Positions 32,628 to 41,559 of a stretch of DNA of 41,559 nucleotides are shown here, in pieces (the first letter of the stretch is position 1; each line of letters starts with the position of its first letter). A program made the position numbers and the translations under genes. The DNA lies in the NCBI GenBank assembly GCA_964642165.1, contig CAZXOC010000025.1:1-41559 (forward strand), in the 5' to 3' direction. The notes beneath the pieces were generated by a model. It was not told the DNA's origin. It saw only the letters and a list, made by a program, of their open reading frames with translations, and made no database searches. The DNA comes from CAYRVX01 sp964642165 (GTDB lineage: Bacteria; Planctomycetota; Phycisphaerae; SM23-33).

Positions 32628-32825
32628 ATGAGGTACAGCAAGAGACAGATTGAGGTCTGGAAGGCCAGAGAGCAGCTCGACGGGAAGCTGGCCGACATGA
32701 CGCCGCAGGAGATCATCGAGTACGCCGATGGGGCCCTGGAACGAGCGCGTGCCCGGACCGGGAGACAACTGAAGCTGCGGGTCGCCGATGCCTCCCCCGA
32801 CAGGCCAGTCGAGGCGAGTCAGTAG
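32628..32825 (+). CDS. Small charged protein, unknown
   Basis: A 65-residue protein not recognised. It is rich in lysine, arginine and glutamate and predicted helical (K-R-Q-I-E-V-W-K-A-R-E-Q-L, M-T-P-Q-E-I-I-E-Y-A-D-G-A-L). GGAGG nine bases before the ATG is one of the best ribosome binding sites in the window, which argues that it is translated. Its codons differ from its GC-saturated neighbours. It lies 38 bases after the PduT-like gene, and its stop overlaps the next tiny ORF. It has no signal or membrane segment. It might be a cargo adaptor, a regulator or an unrelated small module. Confidence 0.65.
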   Translation: MRYSKRQIEVWKAREQLDGKLADMTPQEIIEYADGALERARARTGRQLKLRVADASPDRPVEASQ

Positions 32826-32908
32826 TGACCACGCCACGTGAACCAGGCTCCGAAGTCTTCGTCTGCCTCCGGGCCAATCCGCCCGGCCTCTTCGACACCG
32901 ACGTGTGA
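32825..32908 (+). CDS. 27-residue micro-ORF overlapping the preceding gene
   Basis: The GTG start shares a base with the TAG stop of the 65-residue gene (TAGTGA), the usual form of translational coupling. It encodes 27 residues with a hydrophobic middle (S-E-V-F-V-C-L-R-A-N-P-P-G-L-F-D) and ends with TGA at 32906. No family is recognised. Coupling to a well-initiated gene is the main reason to list it. Confidence 0.35.
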   Translation: MTTPREPGSEVFVCLRANPPGLFDTDV

Positions 32909-32934
32909 GAGACGAGTACAGCGACGCCGCGAGG

Positions 32935-32963
32935 GTGACGGCCGAGGAGGGACGTGGCATACT
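32935..32963 (+). promoter_or_regulatory. Candidate promoter for the 250-residue protein
   Basis: GTGACG (32935-32940), 17-base spacer, CATACT (32958-32963), 69 bases before the ATG. Confidence 0.4.
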
Positions 32964-33031
32964 GGGGGCGCGGGAACCGCTCCGGCGGGATCGCCCCGCC
33001 AGCAGGGCCAACAGCAACGGGACAACGTGCG

Positions 33032-33784
33032 ATGAAACTCAAGCAATTCGTTGTGACGTCGTCGATGGGCAAGCGTCTGATCGCCAGGGCGATGGCCTCG
33101 CATCCGGCCGTCGGGGAGGTGCTCGGCAAGGGCACGCTGGCGATCATCGCGGGGACGACCAACGGGTACGTCGCCGAGGAGATCCTCGCCGCGACTCACC
33201 AGGCCGAGGGATTCACGCGCCAGGGCTTTCGCCGCGGCGTGACCGTCCCGCCCGGCGCGGCGGCCCCGACGGCGGAGTTCACGGGCGACGTGATCCTCGT
33301 CGACGGCGTCTGGCAGAAGGGCAGGGAGGTCTTCGACGTCGCCGCGGACCTGAAGGCGGGTGACGTCGTGCTGAAGGGCGCCAACGCGCTGAGCCCGGAC
33401 GGCACGAAGGCGGCGGTGCTCATCGGCCACCCCGAGGCGGGGACGATCGGCGCGGTCCTGCCGGCGATCTTCGGACGGCGCGTGCGGCTGATCGTTCCCG
33501 TCGGCCTGGAGAAGCGCATCTGCGACGACATCGACGAGGTCGCCGCGGCGATCAACGCCCCGCAGGCCGAGGGCCCGCGCCTGCTGCCGCTGCCGGGCGA
33601 GCCGTTCACGGAGCTGGACGCCATCGAGCAGCTCACCGGCGGGATGGCCTTCGTCGTCGCCGGCGGGGGCATCGCCGGGGCCGAGGGCGCCGTCTGGATC
33701 GGCGTGCAGGGCGAGGACGGCGACGTCCGCGCCGCCGAGGAGCTGATCGGCGCGCTGGCCGGCGAGCCCGCCTGCGAGGCGTGA
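33032..33784 (+). CDS. Conserved-looking protein of unknown function
   Basis: A 250-residue cytoplasmic protein. I do not recognise the family. It begins with a short strand-helix unit (F-V-V-T-S-S-M-G-K-R-L-I-A-R-A) and contains I-I-A-G-T-T-N-G-Y-V-A-E-E-I-L, D-V-V-L-K-G-A-N-A-L, A-V-L-I-G-H-P-E-A-G-T-I-G-A-V-L-P and R-R-V-R-L-I-V-P-V-G-L-E-K-R, all of which look like conserved nucleotide- or phosphate-binding loops of an alpha/beta fold. No metal-binding cysteines are present. It has its own promoter candidate and is followed by the methyltransferase/reductase gene on the same strand after 105 bases. The ribosome binding site is weak. Confidence 0.75.
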   Translation: MKLKQFVVTSSMGKRLIARAMASHPAVGEVLGKGTLAIIAGTTNGYVAEEILAATHQAEGFTRQGFRRGVTVPPGAAAPTAEFTGDVILVDGVWQKGREVFDVAADLKAGDVVLKGANALSPDGTKAAVLIGHPEAGTIGAVLPAIFGRRVRLIVPVGLEKRICDDIDEVAAAINAPQAEGPRLLPLPGEPFTELDAIEQLTGGMAFVVAGGGIAGAEGAVWIGVQGEDGDVRAAEELIGALAGEPACEA

Positions 33785-33809
33785 GGCGCCGCGGGCCCGC
33801 AAGCCCCGG

Positions 33810-33838
33810 TTGCCGTCGAGCGAGGGCCGACCTACAAT
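33810..33838 (+). promoter_or_regulatory. Promoter of the methyltransferase/MTHFR gene
   Basis: TTGCCG (33810-33815), 17-base spacer, TACAAT (33833-33838), 51 bases before the ATG. It is one of the best sigma70-like matches in the window. Confidence 0.55.
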
Positions 33839-33889
33839 CCCTCCAGCAAGAACGCCGCGCGCCCGGCAGACGAAAGCGACCTGTCCCAC

Positions 33890-35746
33890 ATGCCTGACAA
33901 GCCGAGCTTCCCGGAGCGCCTCGCCGCCACGCCGCTGGTCTTCGACGGCGCGATGGGCACGATGATCTACCAGCGGGGCGTCTTCGTGAACGTCTGCTAC
34001 GACGAGCTGTGCCTCAAGCAGCCGGAGCTGATCCTCGACATCCACCGCGAGTACGTCGAGGCGGGCGTCGACGTGATCGAGACCAACAGCTTCGGCGCCA
34101 ACCGCAGGAAGCTCGCCGCGTACGGGCTGGCCGGGCAGGTCGAGGCGATCAACCGCGCCGCGGTGGATCTGGCGCGTCAGGCGGCCGGGGAGGAGACCTA
34201 CGTGGCCGGGTCGGTCGGCCCGTGCCTGCCGCTGGACGAGCCCATCGAGCCGGGGCTGGTCGAGCCCGTCCGCGAGGCGTTCGCCGAGCAGCTCGGCGTC
34301 CTGGCCGAGGCGGGCGTGGACCTGGTGGTCCTGGAGACGTTCGACAAGGTCATCGAGCTTCAGGCGGCGGCCGCGGCGGCGAAGGAGCTGCACCTCCCGG
34401 TCGTGGCGTCGTTCACGATCCGCCCGGACCACGCGGCGGTCATGGGCATGCGCCCGGAGGAGGTCGCCGCCCAGCGCCTCGACGCCGACGGGAACGTCGA
34501 CGTGATCGGCATGAATTGCGGGACGGGCCCGGCGGGCATCCTCGAGCTGCTGCCGGGCGTCCTGGCGGCCACCGACAAGCCCGTCATGGTCATGCCCAAC
34601 GCCGGCGGGCCCAAGGAGACCGGCGGGCGCATGCTCTACCTGACCAGCCCGGAGTACTTCACCGAGTACGCCAGGCGGTACATCGAGATGGGCGTTCGCG
34701 GCGTGGGCGGCTGCTGCGGCACGACGCCGCAGCACCTGCGCATGGCGGCGCGGGCGATCAAGGGCCTCAGCGGCGTCAAGGAGCACATCGAGGTGGCCAC
34801 CGCTCCGGCGGCCGCCGAGCACGCGGCGCTGGCCGACAAGGCCGTGCCCACGGCCGAAAAGTCCCGCTTCGGCGCGAAGCTCGCCGCCGGCGAGCCGGTC
34901 ACCAGCGTGGAGATCCTCCCGCCGCGCACGGGCGCGGGGCTGGAGGCGTTCCTGGACAAGTGCCGCCGCTGCCGCGCCGCGGGCATCGACGCCGTGAACA
35001 TCCCCGACGGCCCGCGCGCCACGGCCCGCCTCAGCGTGCTGATCAGCGCCCTGGCGGTCCATCAACAGACCGACATCGAGCCCATCCCGCACTACTGCTG
35101 CCGCGACCGCAATCTCCTCGGCATGCAGTCCGACCTCCTCGGCGGGCACGCCGCGGGCCTGGCCAACTGGCTCATCATCACCGGCGACCCGCCCAAGCTC
35201 GGCGACTTCCCCGACGCCACGGGCGTCTTCGACGTGGACTCGATCGGCCTGACGCAGGTGATCCACGGGCTGAACCACGGCTACGACGCCGCGGGCAAGC
35301 CCATCGACCCGCCGACCGGCCTGCTCATCGGCGTGGGGGCCAATCCCGTCGCCGTCGAGCCGGAGCGCGAGATCCGCCGCTTCTTCGCCAAGATCGACGC
35401 GGGGGCCGAGTTCGCCATCACGCAGCCGATCTTCGACCCCGACGCGCTGCTGCGCTTCCTGGACCGCGCCGCCGGGCACCACAGGACCATTCCCGTCGTG
35501 GCGGGCGTGTACCCGCTGCTGTCGCTGCGCAACGCCGAGTTCATGAACCAGCACGTCCCCGGCGTGGTCGTTCCGGACGGCGTGCTGGAGCGCATGAGGC
35601 GCTGCCGGACGAAGGCCGACGGCGTCAAGACGGGCATCGAGATCGCCCGCGAGGCGCGCGAGCGCATCGCCGACCGCGTTCAGGGCTCCCAGGCCTCCGC
35701 CCCGCTGGGGAAGATCGACATCGCCCTGGAGGTCCTGGCGGACTGA
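33890..35746 (+). CDS. Bifunctional homocysteine S-methyltransferase / methylenetetrahydrofolate reductase
   Basis: A 618-residue fusion of the YitJ type. Residues of about 8-295 are a homocysteine S-methyltransferase barrel with zinc ligands C210 (M-N-C-G-T-G-P) and C275-C276 (G-G-C-C-G-T-T-P). Residues of about 325-612 are a MetF-like flavin reductase with V-E-I-L-P-P-R-T, I-P-H-Y-C-C-R-D-R-N, I-T-G-D-P-P-K, F-D-V-D-S-I-G-L, A-I-T-Q-P-I-F-D and the G-V-Y-P-L L-S block. It would make 5-methyltetrahydrofolate and use a methyl donor to form methionine. The start at 33890 has a poor ribosome binding site but a good promoter. It is convergent with glmS. Its electron donor is unknown; see the PduS/RnfC-like gene upstream. 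Confidence 0.93.
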   Translation: MPDKPSFPERLAATPLVFDGAMGTMIYQRGVFVNVCYDELCLKQPELILDIHREYVEAGVDVIETNSFGANRRKLAAYGLAGQVEAINRAAVDLARQAAGEETYVAGSVGPCLPLDEPIEPGLVEPVREAFAEQLGVLAEAGVDLVVLETFDKVIELQAAAAAAKELHLPVVASFTIRPDHAAVMGMRPEEVAAQRLDADGNVDVIGMNCGTGPAGILELLPGVLAATDKPVMVMPNAGGPKETGGRMLYLTSPEYFTEYARRYIEMGVRGVGGCCGTTPQHLRMAARAIKGLSGVKEHIEVATAPAAAEHAALADKAVPTAEKSRFGAKLAAGEPVTSVEILPPRTGAGLEAFLDKCRRCRAAGIDAVNIPDGPRATARLSVLISALAVHQQTDIEPIPHYCCRDRNLLGMQSDLLGGHAAGLANWLIITGDPPKLGDFPDATGVFDVDSIGLTQVIHGLNHGYDAAGKPIDPPTGLLIGVGANPVAVEPEREIRRFFAKIDAGAEFAITQPIFDPDALLRFLDRAAGHHRTIPVVAGVYPLLSLRNAEFMNQHVPGVVVPDGVLERMRRCRTKADGVKTGIEIAREARERIADRVQGSQASAPLGKIDIALEVLAD

Positions 35747-35755
35747 AGGCGCGCA

Positions 35756-35785
35756 GCGCTACGGGCGCTACGGGCGCGGCGGGCG

Positions 35786-35788
<3 letters not shown>
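35756..35788. repeat. 9-base tandem repeat between convergent genes
   Basis: Two exact copies of GCGCTACGG (35756-35764, 35765-35773), a diverged copy GCGCGGCGG (35774-35782) and a partial fourth that includes the glmS stop codon. It fills most of the 39-base gap between the two stops. Confidence 0.75.
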
Positions 35789-37627
<1,839 letters not shown>

Positions 37628-37657
37628 GGGGGCCTCTCCTCGTCGCCTCCGCGCACT

Positions 37658-39307
37658 TCATCCGGCCCGGGCGCGGTGGATCCGCCAGAGGCTGCGCCAG
37701 GTGGCCGCCACGCGGTCCATCAGCCCCATGTTCTGGAGCGACAGGGCCAGCCCGCTGCGGACCTGCTCGCCGGTGTCGCGCCGGGCGGAGGCCTGCTCCA
37801 TGTGCCGCACCGCCTCCTCGAAGTTGTGCCGGCTGATGTACAGCAGGGCGAGGCGGTAGTGCAGTTCCACGTACTGCGGCTGGATCTCCAGCGCCTGCTG
37901 GAACGCGTCGGCCGCGTCGTCGGGCAGCCCCAGCTCCTGCTGCGCGACGCCGAGGTTGATCCACGCCTTGGTGTAGGTGGGGCTGAGGCGCACCGCGCGG
38001 TGGAACTGCTCCAGGGCCTCGGCGAGGCGTCCCTGGGCGCGAAGCAGCACGCCGTAGCGGTAGCGCAGGTCGGCGTGGTTCGGGCGCCGCCGCACCTCCT
38101 CGGCATGGCGCTCCACCTGTTCGTCCAGCAGGTCGTTGCTCGCCGGCCCCAGCGGCTCGGCGAAGCCCTGGTCGCCGACGCCGAAGCTCTTGGCGTACTC
38201 CTCGGCCACCGCCGAGCGCAACTGGAGCTTCGCCATCTCCGCCAGCAGCAGCGTGCTGTTCGGCTCGATCGCCGCCGCCAGGTCGAAGCTGTTCGCGGCG
38301 TCGGCCTGCTGCCCCATCGCCGCCTGCGCCACGCCCAGCCCGATGTAGCACGTCAGCAGCCGATCGTTCAGCTCGACGGCGCGGTGGAACGCCTCGGCCG
38401 CCTCCTCCCACCGACCGTTGACGAGGTGGTGCGTGCCGAGCTTGACGGTGGCCTCCAGGTAGTCCGGCTGGAGGTCCAGGGCGGCCAGGTAGTGCCTCAT
38501 CGCCCGGTCGTCGTCCCCGCTGCGCCCGCACAGGTCCGCCAGGCGCAGGTGCAGGTCCGCGAACGGGCCCTGGTGCTCGATGAGCGACTCCAGCCGCCCG
38601 ATCGCCTCGCCGACCTGCCCGTCGACCACCAGCGCCTCGACCTCGTCGTCCAGCAGCGCCCAGTTCTCCGGCTCCATGGCGATGCACGTCTCGAACTCGT
38701 CGACCGCCTCCGCGTGGCGCCCGGCGCGGAGGTACAACTGCGCCAGCGCCGACCGGTAGAACGCCTCCTGCGGCTCGGCGTCGCGGAGGGCCTGGTACTG
38801 CTCGATGGCCTCGTCGAGGTCGCCGCGCAGCACGTCCACGGCCGCCAGACGCTCCCGCGCCGGGGCGAAGGCCGGGTCGATTTTCAGCACGTCGCGGTAG
38901 TACTCGGCGGCCTCGTCGGGCGCGCCCAGCTTCTCGTGGCAGAAGCCGATGCAGAACAGCACCGGCACCTCGCCGGTGTGCGTCTGGTTGGCGATCTTCA
39001 ACTGCTCCAGCGCCTGGGGCGCCTGGCCCTTCTCGTCGTAGGCCGACGCCAGCGCCACGCGCGCGGCGAGGTCGTCCGGCTGGAGACGGCACGCCTCCGA
39101 CAGGTGCCGGATCGCCTCGTCCAACTGCACCGCGCGCAACTGCGCCAGCCCCAGCCGCAGGTGCAGCTCCGGGCGGTCCGGCTGCTCCGCGCACGAGCGG
39201 CGCAGCTCCTCGACGCTCCGCGGCGACGGCGCCCAGAAGTAGCGGTCGAGCAGGTCGCCCAGCTCGCTGCCCACCCCCCGGCCGAGTAGTTCCAGAATGT
39301 GACTCAC
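37658..39307 (-). CDS. TPR-repeat protein (cytoplasmic)
   Basis: A 549-residue protein made of tetratricopeptide repeats, about a dozen copies from residue 45 onward, with the usual spacing of A-x-x-x-L-G-x-x-x-x-x-x-x-x-A-x-x-x-x-x-x-A-x-x-x-x-P. The repeat run is interrupted near 375-395 by a non-repeat segment. There is no signal peptide or membrane helix, so it is a cytoplasmic scaffold. The start is GTG at 39307 with GGGAGG upstream. It lies 12 bases after another TPR gene and 30 bases before glmS, so the two proteins may act together with GlmS or in envelope biogenesis; this is inference from position. Confidence 0.85.
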   Translation of the reverse strand: MSHILELLGRGVGSELGDLLDRYFWAPSPRSVEELRRSCAEQPDRPELHLRLGLAQLRAVQLDEAIRHLSEACRLQPDDLAARVALASAYDEKGQAPQALEQLKIANQTHTGEVPVLFCIGFCHEKLGAPDEAAEYYRDVLKIDPAFAPARERLAAVDVLRGDLDEAIEQYQALRDAEPQEAFYRSALAQLYLRAGRHAEAVDEFETCIAMEPENWALLDDEVEALVVDGQVGEAIGRLESLIEHQGPFADLHLRLADLCGRSGDDDRAMRHYLAALDLQPDYLEATVKLGTHHLVNGRWEEAAEAFHRAVELNDRLLTCYIGLGVAQAAMGQQADAANSFDLAAAIEPNSTLLLAEMAKLQLRSAVAEEYAKSFGVGDQGFAEPLGPASNDLLDEQVERHAEEVRRRPNHADLRYRYGVLLRAQGRLAEALEQFHRAVRLSPTYTKAWINLGVAQQELGLPDDAADAFQQALEIQPQYVELHYRLALLYISRHNFEEAVRHMEQASARRDTGEQVRSGLALSLQNMGLMDRVAATWRSLWRIHRARAG

Positions 39308-39319
39308 GATCTCCCTCCC

Positions 39320-40582
39320 TCACGCCGCCAGCGCCGCCAAGGCGTCCGCCGCCGCCCCGTAGTGCGCGTTGAGCTTCAGCGCCCGCTCGAAGTGGCTCCG
39401 GGCGCGAGCGGTGCGCCCGAGACGCCCGAGCAGCACGCCCAGGCGCAGGTGCACGTCCGCCCAGTCCGCCCCGTCGGCGATCGCTCGTTCCATGTGCCCG
39501 ACCGCCTCGGGCCCGCGCCCGGCGCGGGCGTACAGGTCGGCCAACTGCACGCGCGCCCGCGCGAAGCGGAGGTCCACCGCCAGCGCGCCGCGCGCGCGCT
39601 CGATGGCGGCGTCGATCTGCCCCAGCCGCTCCAGCGCCCGAGAGGCCAGCAGATGCAGCTCCGCGATCGCCGGGTGCCTCGCCACCGCCAGCTCCACCAC
39701 GCCCGCCAGCAGGGCGAACAGCTCCTCGTCGGCCTCGCTCGGCGGCAGCGCCAGCAGGGCCTCCGCGAAGTCCGGCTCCGCGGCGACGTAGTCGGCCAGC
39801 TCGCCCAGCCGCCGGTCGCTCGGGAGCTTCGACGGCGCCGGCAGCCGAACCGTCACCGCCTGCCCGCCGTCCGCCGCCGCCTTCGCCGCCGCCAGGAGCT
39901 GACGGGCCACCAGCGAGTCCGTCGGGCGAAGGTCCACCGCCTGCTGGAACGACGTCACCGCCGCGGCCAGGTCGCCCTCCGCCGCCGCCGCCAGCGCCAG
40001 GTAGCGGTGCGCGTCGGCATCCTCGCCGTCGGCCTCTGCCGCCCGCGCGAAGGAGGCCCGCGCCTCGGCGTAGCGCTCCTCGGCCGCGTGGAAGAGCCCC
40101 ATCTGGAGGTGCAGCCCGCCCACGTCGCCGTGGCGGCGCAGGGCGTCGGCGAGGGCCAGGTAGGCCTCCTCGCGGCGCCCGGCCTGCCAGTGGGCCTGCG
40201 CGAGCTTGCGCCGGGCGTCGGCGTCGTCGCCGCCGGTCTCGACCGCCTTGTCCATCTCGCGCAGGCACTGCTCGCGCCGGTGCGAGGCGGCGTACAGCTC
40301 CGTCAGGCACGCCGGCAGCGCGCTGTCGCGCCCCGCCGCCGCGATCGCCCGGCGCAGATGACGATCCGCCCGGGCCAGGTCGCCGGCGCGGGCGGCCTCG
40401 GCGCCCAGCGCGCGTTGGGCGGCCGCGAAGTAGAACCGGCCCACGTGCCCCACCCCGTCGCCGCGCGGCAGGAGCCCCTCCAGTTCGCCAGCGGCAGCTT
40501 CCAGCCGCCCGTGGCGGAAGTGCCGCAGCCCCCGCACGTAGCGCGCGACGTCCGAGTTGTCTTGCTCGCCGTGATGGCTCAC
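39320..40582 (-). CDS. TPR-repeat protein (cytoplasmic)
   Basis: A 420-residue tetratricopeptide-repeat protein without a signal peptide. The repeats lie from residue 15 to the end, with alanine-rich helices and a less regular region near 225-270. The frame is open further upstream, but GTG at 40582 is chosen because GGAGG lies nine bases before it. It starts M-S-H-H, close to the M-S-H of the following TPR gene, and the two may come from one ancestor. Twelve bases separate them, which implies one transcript. Confidence 0.8.
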   Translation of the reverse strand: MSHHGEQDNSDVARYVRGLRHFRHGRLEAAAGELEGLLPRGDGVGHVGRFYFAAAQRALGAEAARAGDLARADRHLRRAIAAAGRDSALPACLTELYAASHRREQCLREMDKAVETGGDDADARRKLAQAHWQAGRREEAYLALADALRRHGDVGGLHLQMGLFHAAEERYAEARASFARAAEADGEDADAHRYLALAAAAEGDLAAAVTSFQQAVDLRPTDSLVARQLLAAAKAAADGGQAVTVRLPAPSKLPSDRRLGELADYVAAEPDFAEALLALPPSEADEELFALLAGVVELAVARHPAIAELHLLASRALERLGQIDAAIERARGALAVDLRFARARVQLADLYARAGRGPEAVGHMERAIADGADWADVHLRLGVLLGRLGRTARARSHFERALKLNAHYGAAADALAALAA

Positions 40583-40698
40583 TGCCAAGGACCTCCGTGC
40601 AGTCCTATCGGCAGTTGGCCCGAGGGGATGAAGCAACTTCGCCCGCGGCGCAGCTCTTTCCCACAGAAAGGCTTGTCGCGGCACGGGGCGGGGGGGGC

Positions 40699-41532
40699 TC
40701 AGCGGGTCGGCGTGACGAACGCGTCGCTGCGCAGACGCCGGACGGCCGGCAGGGCACCCGCGGCCTCGTCGTGCCTCCTGTACCGCCCGACGTGGACCAG
40801 GAACCGAAGCTTGCCGTCGAGCATGGCCGACTTCGTCGCGGCCGCCAGCCCCGCCTTGCGCAGGCGGGCCGCCTCCGCGCGGGCCGAGTCCTGCCGCGCG
40901 TACGCCCCGGCCTGGACCGTCCAGCCCAGGCAGCGCAGCCGCCGTTCCGCCCGGCGGGCGACCTCCGTGTCGGCGAAGACGTACACCACGCGGTCGAACT
41001 GCTCGTCGGCCTGCGCCCAGCGCCCCTGGCGCTGGAGCGTGCAGCCAAGGCGGTAGCGGATCTCATCCGCCGGGGGCCTCCTGGGCGCCGCCGCCGCGAG
41101 GCCCTCGCGGTAGAGCGTCTCGGCCCACTCCAGGTCGCCGGCGTCGAAGGCCAGGTCCCCCAGCGCCTTCAGCGCCCCGACCCGCACGTCGCGGCGCTCG
41201 GCGCGGGAGGCGGCGAGCTTCAGGTCGGCCCGCGCCGCCGACAGGTCCTTCCGCCGGTAGTGCGCCAGCCCGCGGAGGTAGTACGCCACGTCCGCCAGGT
41301 CCGTCTGGGCGTACCGGTCGAGAAACGTCGTCGTGTCGCGGACCACGGCCGGGTCGTCCCCGCGGTCGTAGGCCGCCCGCGCGTCGGCCACGAGCTTCCG
41401 CGCCTCGGGCGTGACCGGCTGGACGCAGCCGCTGAGGACCACCGGCAGCGCCGCAACGGCGGCGCGGAGCGCCAGGCGGGCGCGCATCGGCAAGCCATCG
41501 GCGGCACGAGCACACGGCGCGCAAGCATTCAT
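40699..41532 (-). CDS. Lipoprotein with TPR-like helices and a C-terminal SPOR domain
   Basis: A 277-residue envelope protein. The lipobox L-S-G-C36 marks a lipoprotein after a long, arginine-rich signal. Residues of about 45-195 are TPR-like helices of the YfiO/outer-membrane-assembly kind. The last 75 residues form a SPOR domain (G-W-T-V-Q-A-G-A-Y-A-R-Q-D-S-A ... F-L-V-H-V-G-R-Y), which binds denuded glycan strands of peptidoglycan at division sites. GGGAGG six bases upstream supports ATG 41532; the internal ATG at 41487 is possible. It heads the operon ending in glmS, linking amino-sugar supply to wall-associated proteins. Confidence 0.88.
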   Translation of the reverse strand: MNACAPCARAADGLPMRARLALRAAVAALPVVLSGCVQPVTPEARKLVADARAAYDRGDDPAVVRDTTTFLDRYAQTDLADVAYYLRGLAHYRRKDLSAARADLKLAASRAERRDVRVGALKALGDLAFDAGDLEWAETLYREGLAAAAPRRPPADEIRYRLGCTLQRQGRWAQADEQFDRVVYVFADTEVARRAERRLRCLGWTVQAGAYARQDSARAEAARLRKAGLAAATKSAMLDGKLRFLVHVGRYRRHDEAAGALPAVRRLRSDAFVTPTR

Positions 41533-41559
41533 ACAGCACCTCCCTGGGAATTCCGTGCC

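Overview
The window is very GC-rich, densely coded and of planctomycete type, most likely a Planctomycetota genome of Phycisphaerae-like style. The evidence is the gene repertoire: Tat-exported and cytosolic sulfatases, a Tat-exported Gfo/Idh/MocA oxidoreductase paired with a HEAT-repeat protein, several large secreted proteins of unknown function, an SRPT-repeat linker, and a PduS/PduT-like microcompartment gene pair. The lineage call is inferred from gene families; no rRNA or tRNA gene was seen.

Layout. 1-9.9 kb: the start of an exported protein at the left edge, a Tat-exported sulfatase, an EAL-HDOD signalling protein with a sigma28-like promoter, an aldo/keto reductase plus signal-less sulfatase operon, 6-phosphogluconolactonase, a KDG-kinase-like sugar kinase under a LacI-type operator, and a secreted beta-propeller/TPR-like protein. 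9.9-23.7 kb: an oxidoreductase plus HEAT-repeat operon, a 969-residue secreted protein with internal duplication, a PEGA/beta-helix/lectin-like protein, an 83-residue membrane protein resembling part of GspF, a CAP-domain protein, a SASA-type esterase with a lectin-like domain, and an alpha/beta hydrolase. 23.7-27.2 kb: a looser, accessory-looking stretch with unusually strong inverted repeats, a start-less small secreted ORF, an orphan gene, and a secreted AMMECR1-like protein fused to an alpha/alpha-toroid-like region.

27.2-35.7 kb, plus strand: GH35 beta-galactosidase, an HU-family protein, then the most interesting block: a PduS-like two-[4Fe-4S] flavoprotein, a PduT-like tandem BMC shell protein that keeps the cluster-binding cysteine, two tiny ORFs joined by a TAGTG overlap, an unrecognised 250-residue protein, and a bifunctional homocysteine methyltransferase/methylenetetrahydrofolate reductase. 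No other shell gene is present here. 35.8-41.5 kb, minus strand: an operon of a SPOR lipoprotein, two TPR proteins and glmS.

Working together: the exported sulfatase, SASA esterase and beta-helix protein would strip and open sulfated or acetylated polysaccharides outside the cytoplasm; beta-galactosidase, the second sulfatase, aldo/keto reductase, KDG kinase and phosphogluconolactonase would process the products inside; the PduS/PduT pair would carry electrons through a microcompartment shell encoded elsewhere. This integrated picture is inference. Coordinates of starts were chosen by signal peptides, family-typical N-termini and ribosome binding sites.
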